Shown here piece after piece: positions 61,790 to 64,000 of a stretch of DNA of 64,000 nucleotides. Each line of letters starts with the position of its first letter. Positions within the stretch are counted from its first letter, which is position 1. Below the pieces are notes generated by a model. It ran no database searches. It saw nothing but the letters and a program-made list of their open reading frames with translations, and was not told where the DNA came from. The translations under genes were made by a program, and so were the position numbers. The DNA comes from Sorex araneus (taxonomy: Eukaryota > Chordata > Mammalia > Eulipotyphla > Soricidae): contig NC_073306.1 in NCBI RefSeq assembly GCF_027595985.1, positions 100,749,926 to 100,813,925 of the forward strand, read 5' to 3'.

Positions 61790-62603
61790 CGATTCTCAAA
61801 AAATTAGATATTGAATTCCCATTTGACCCAGCAATACCACTGCTGGGAATATATCCCAGAGAGGCAAAAAAGTACAATCGAAACAACATCTGCACATGTA
61901 TGTTCATCGCAGCACTGTTTACAATAGCCAGAATCTGGAAAAAACCCGAATGCCCCAGAACGGATGACTGGTTGAGGAAACTTTGGTACATCTATACAAT
62001 GGAATACTATGCAGCTGTTAGAAAAAAGGAGGTCAAGAATTTTGTAGTTAAGTGGATGGGCATGAAAAGTTTCATGCTGAGTGAAATGAGTCAGAAAGAG
62101 AGAGACAGACATAGAAAGATTGCACTCATCTATGGTATATAGAATAACAGAGTGGGAGACTATCACCCAAGAACTGTAGAAATAAGTACCAGGAGGTTGA
62201 CTCCATGGCTTCGAGGCTGGCCTCACGTTCCGGGGAAAGGTCAACTCAGAGAAGCGATCACCAACTACATTGTAGTCGAAGGCCATGTGGGGGAAGGGAG
62301 TTGCGGGCTGAATGAGGGCTAGAGACTGAGCACAGCGGCCACTCAACACCTTTATTGCAAACCACAACAGCTAATTAGAGAGAACAGAAGGGAATGCCTT
62401 GCCACAGTGGCAGGGTGGGGTGGGGGGGAGATGGGACTGGGGAGGGTGGGAGGGATGCTGGGTTTACGGGTGGTGGAGAATGGGCACTGGTGAAGGGATG
62501 GGTTCCCGAACTTTGTATGAGGGAAGTATAAGCACAAAAGTGTATAAATCTGTAACTGTACCCTCACGGTGATTCTCTAATTAAAAATAAATAAAATTAA
62601 AAA
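61790..62603 (+). pseudogene. Young 5'-truncated L1, antisense in an ANK3 intron
   Basis: It encodes only the last part of ORF2 (MFIAALFTIARIWKKPECPR from 61900, MEYYAAVRKKEVKNF), then the full 3' UTR and A-rich tail. The 17-bp TSD AAAAAATCTGGTCACTG is at 61773-61789 and 62604-62620. The perfect TSD and low divergence from the copy at 3.5 kb suggest a recent insertion. Confidence 0.93.
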
Positions 62604-63291
62604 AAAAAATCTGGTCACTGGATTTCAAACTGGAGTGGGGGTGGAGATTAGGCTATCATGGGTATGGATATGCAATTAAGTAGGTGGTGGCATCCCAGTG
62701 CACCCACTTAGCTGGTTAATTACTTGAAGTCATCATTCGCATGTTAAACCATTTATTTTAGTTAGGGTCTATGTATTAAAAAATTACCTCCAAAAGTTTT
62801 AGGAATTCCTGAATACAGAACCACCAATAGAAAAGGTTATCTCAAAATGCTTTCATGTGGCCAGTGAATACACTGCTGACAAAGAGCAAAATGAATTCCT
62901 GTGATGAGATTCCTTTGGCACACTCAAATACTAATCTTTGTTTGATATAATAAACCCTACCATCATGTTTTCTTTATGAATGGAGGAGAGAGCTCTTGAG
63001 CAGTGGGTACCACTTCCATTGTTCTCAGCTACTAGGCTTGAGGGCTCAGTGCTCTAGCCCAGTCATGTGGTGCTGCTCAGCTCATTGGGTAATGTTGGGG
63101 GCCACGAGGTACCGGAGAGCAGATTCTGGACACGAGATACTGGAGAGCAGACTCTGGTACCTGGACAAGCTGTTTCCCAGACCACTGAGCTGTTTCTCTA
63201 GCCCAGTAACAGCACTCTTCCAAAGGAGTTTTGTCGACCCCTTTGGGAAGTTGTATTGATCAAGGAGTTTATTAGCACTATGAAAATATTA

Positions 63292-63537
63292 AAGGAGCGA
63301 TAGCACAGTGGTTGGGCTTTCACCTTTCACGCGGCCAACCTGTGTTCGATTCCTCCTCCCCTCTCGAAGAGCCCAGCAAGCTACTGAGAGTATCTCGCCC
63401 ACACTGCAGAGCCTGGCAAGCTACCCATGTGTATTGGGTATGCCAAAAACAGTAACAATAAGTCTCTCAATGAGACACGTTACTGGTGCCTGCTCGAACA
63501 AATCGATGAGCAACAGGATGACAGTGACATTGACATT
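63292..63537 (+). mobile_element. SINE type B
   Basis: Head AGGAGCGATAGCACAGTGG, full body, tail GACAGTGACATTGACATT. No clear TSD. Confidence 0.85.
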
Positions 63538-64000
63538 ATAAAATAACCTCAGTGTTTCTGTCTTCAACTGAAGTTTACCACTCATTGCCACTGAAGTAAA
63601 CGACTCTTTAGTAAGGCTGGAAGATTCATTTACACATAAAAATAATGCCAATAATTACTCAGATTCTTTGTACCAGCCATCTGATAGGCATGCACCAGGC
63701 TTTTAAAAAGAACTATAGTCCTGCTGGAGGACAGTAATAGTGATTTTGGTTCAGGGAAGAGTGGACCTTGGGGTTTACCAGACATGATGTTGCTCTGAGG
63801 GGCCATGCAACACCGGGGATTGAACTCTTCCCTCCAGCATGCACTCCAGATCTCTGAGCTACCTACCAGATGCAATAATGTTACTATGAAAGTACAGATC
63901 CAATAGCAGTAGGATTTGAGTCAATGTCCATAGGACACAGACTCTTCCCTTTCATTCTATTAAAAGCAGACTTATGATTAGAGAACTTTTTTAGTTGTCA

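Larger units (their letters stand above)
61645..64000 (-). other. ANK3: ANK3 intron, upstream part cut by the window edge
   Basis: It contains a young L1 (61790-62603), a type B SINE (63292-63537) and an old SINE remnant near 63790-63865. The next upstream exon should end with two bases of a split codon; I see none before 64000. Confidence 0.7.

Noticed and set aside
1040..63537. tRNA genes suggested by B-box-like GGTTCGAATCC motifs
   Set aside because: All sit in SINE heads followed by SINE bodies. None has a complete cloverleaf ending of its own.

Overview
The window is a piece of a mammalian nuclear genome, most likely from a shrew (Soricidae, probably Sorex). Two things point there. It is crowded with tRNA-headed SINEs that match the SOR-type elements known from shrews, and it carries a vertebrate ankyrin gene with introns. 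There is no bacterial, organellar or viral gene content. Most open frames are chance frames or retroelement remnants.

The only host gene I can support is the 3' end of ankyrin-3 (ANK3, ankyrin-G), on the minus strand. Five coding exons read from high to low coordinates: 61644-61263, 58235-58155, 52533-52450, 52327-52268 and 50912-50847 (stop). Every junction keeps frame. Together they encode the unstructured C-terminal regulatory tail that follows the death domain, including the ankyrin-typical [11 protein letters not shown] block and the terminus EIRHVEKKSHS. The three middle exons are 81, 84 and 60 nt and all phase 0, so they can be skipped without breaking frame. Everything below about 50.8 kb is 3' UTR followed by intergenic DNA.

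The rest is a retroelement mosaic. (1) SINE type A: tRNA-derived head, body ending in a GGGTGTGACCCAAAAAGC-like segment, then an A-rich tail; many copies have target-site duplications (TSDs). (2) SINE type B: same head, a different ~170 bp body, and no poly(A); it ends in short ACAGTG-based tandem repeats. (3) Shrew L1: 5'-truncated copies, one about 1.75 kb long with damaged ORF2, others only 3' UTR. One copy carries a 3' transduction and another a twin-priming inversion. (4) A GC-rich family of ~400-420 bp units, sometimes in tandem, joined to L1-like 3' ends or, in one case, to a type B SINE. (5) Older L1, L2 and MIR remnants and many microsatellites.

Region by region: 1-9 kb is L1 and SINE copies plus an old unit element; 9-19.1 kb is a dense SINE field; 20-24.6 kb holds two unit composites and an L2; 25-32.9 kb has SINE, L1 and microsatellite mosaics; 33-43.7 kb is repeat-poor with one chimeric insertion; 44-50 kb has SINEs and an inverted L1 inside an L2; 50.8-64 kb is the ANK3 3' region. 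I found no evidence of an undescribed multi-gene system. The most unusual signals are the unit-based composite elements, the chimeric insertion at 37.8-38.3 kb, and the non-poly(A) tails of type B SINEs.
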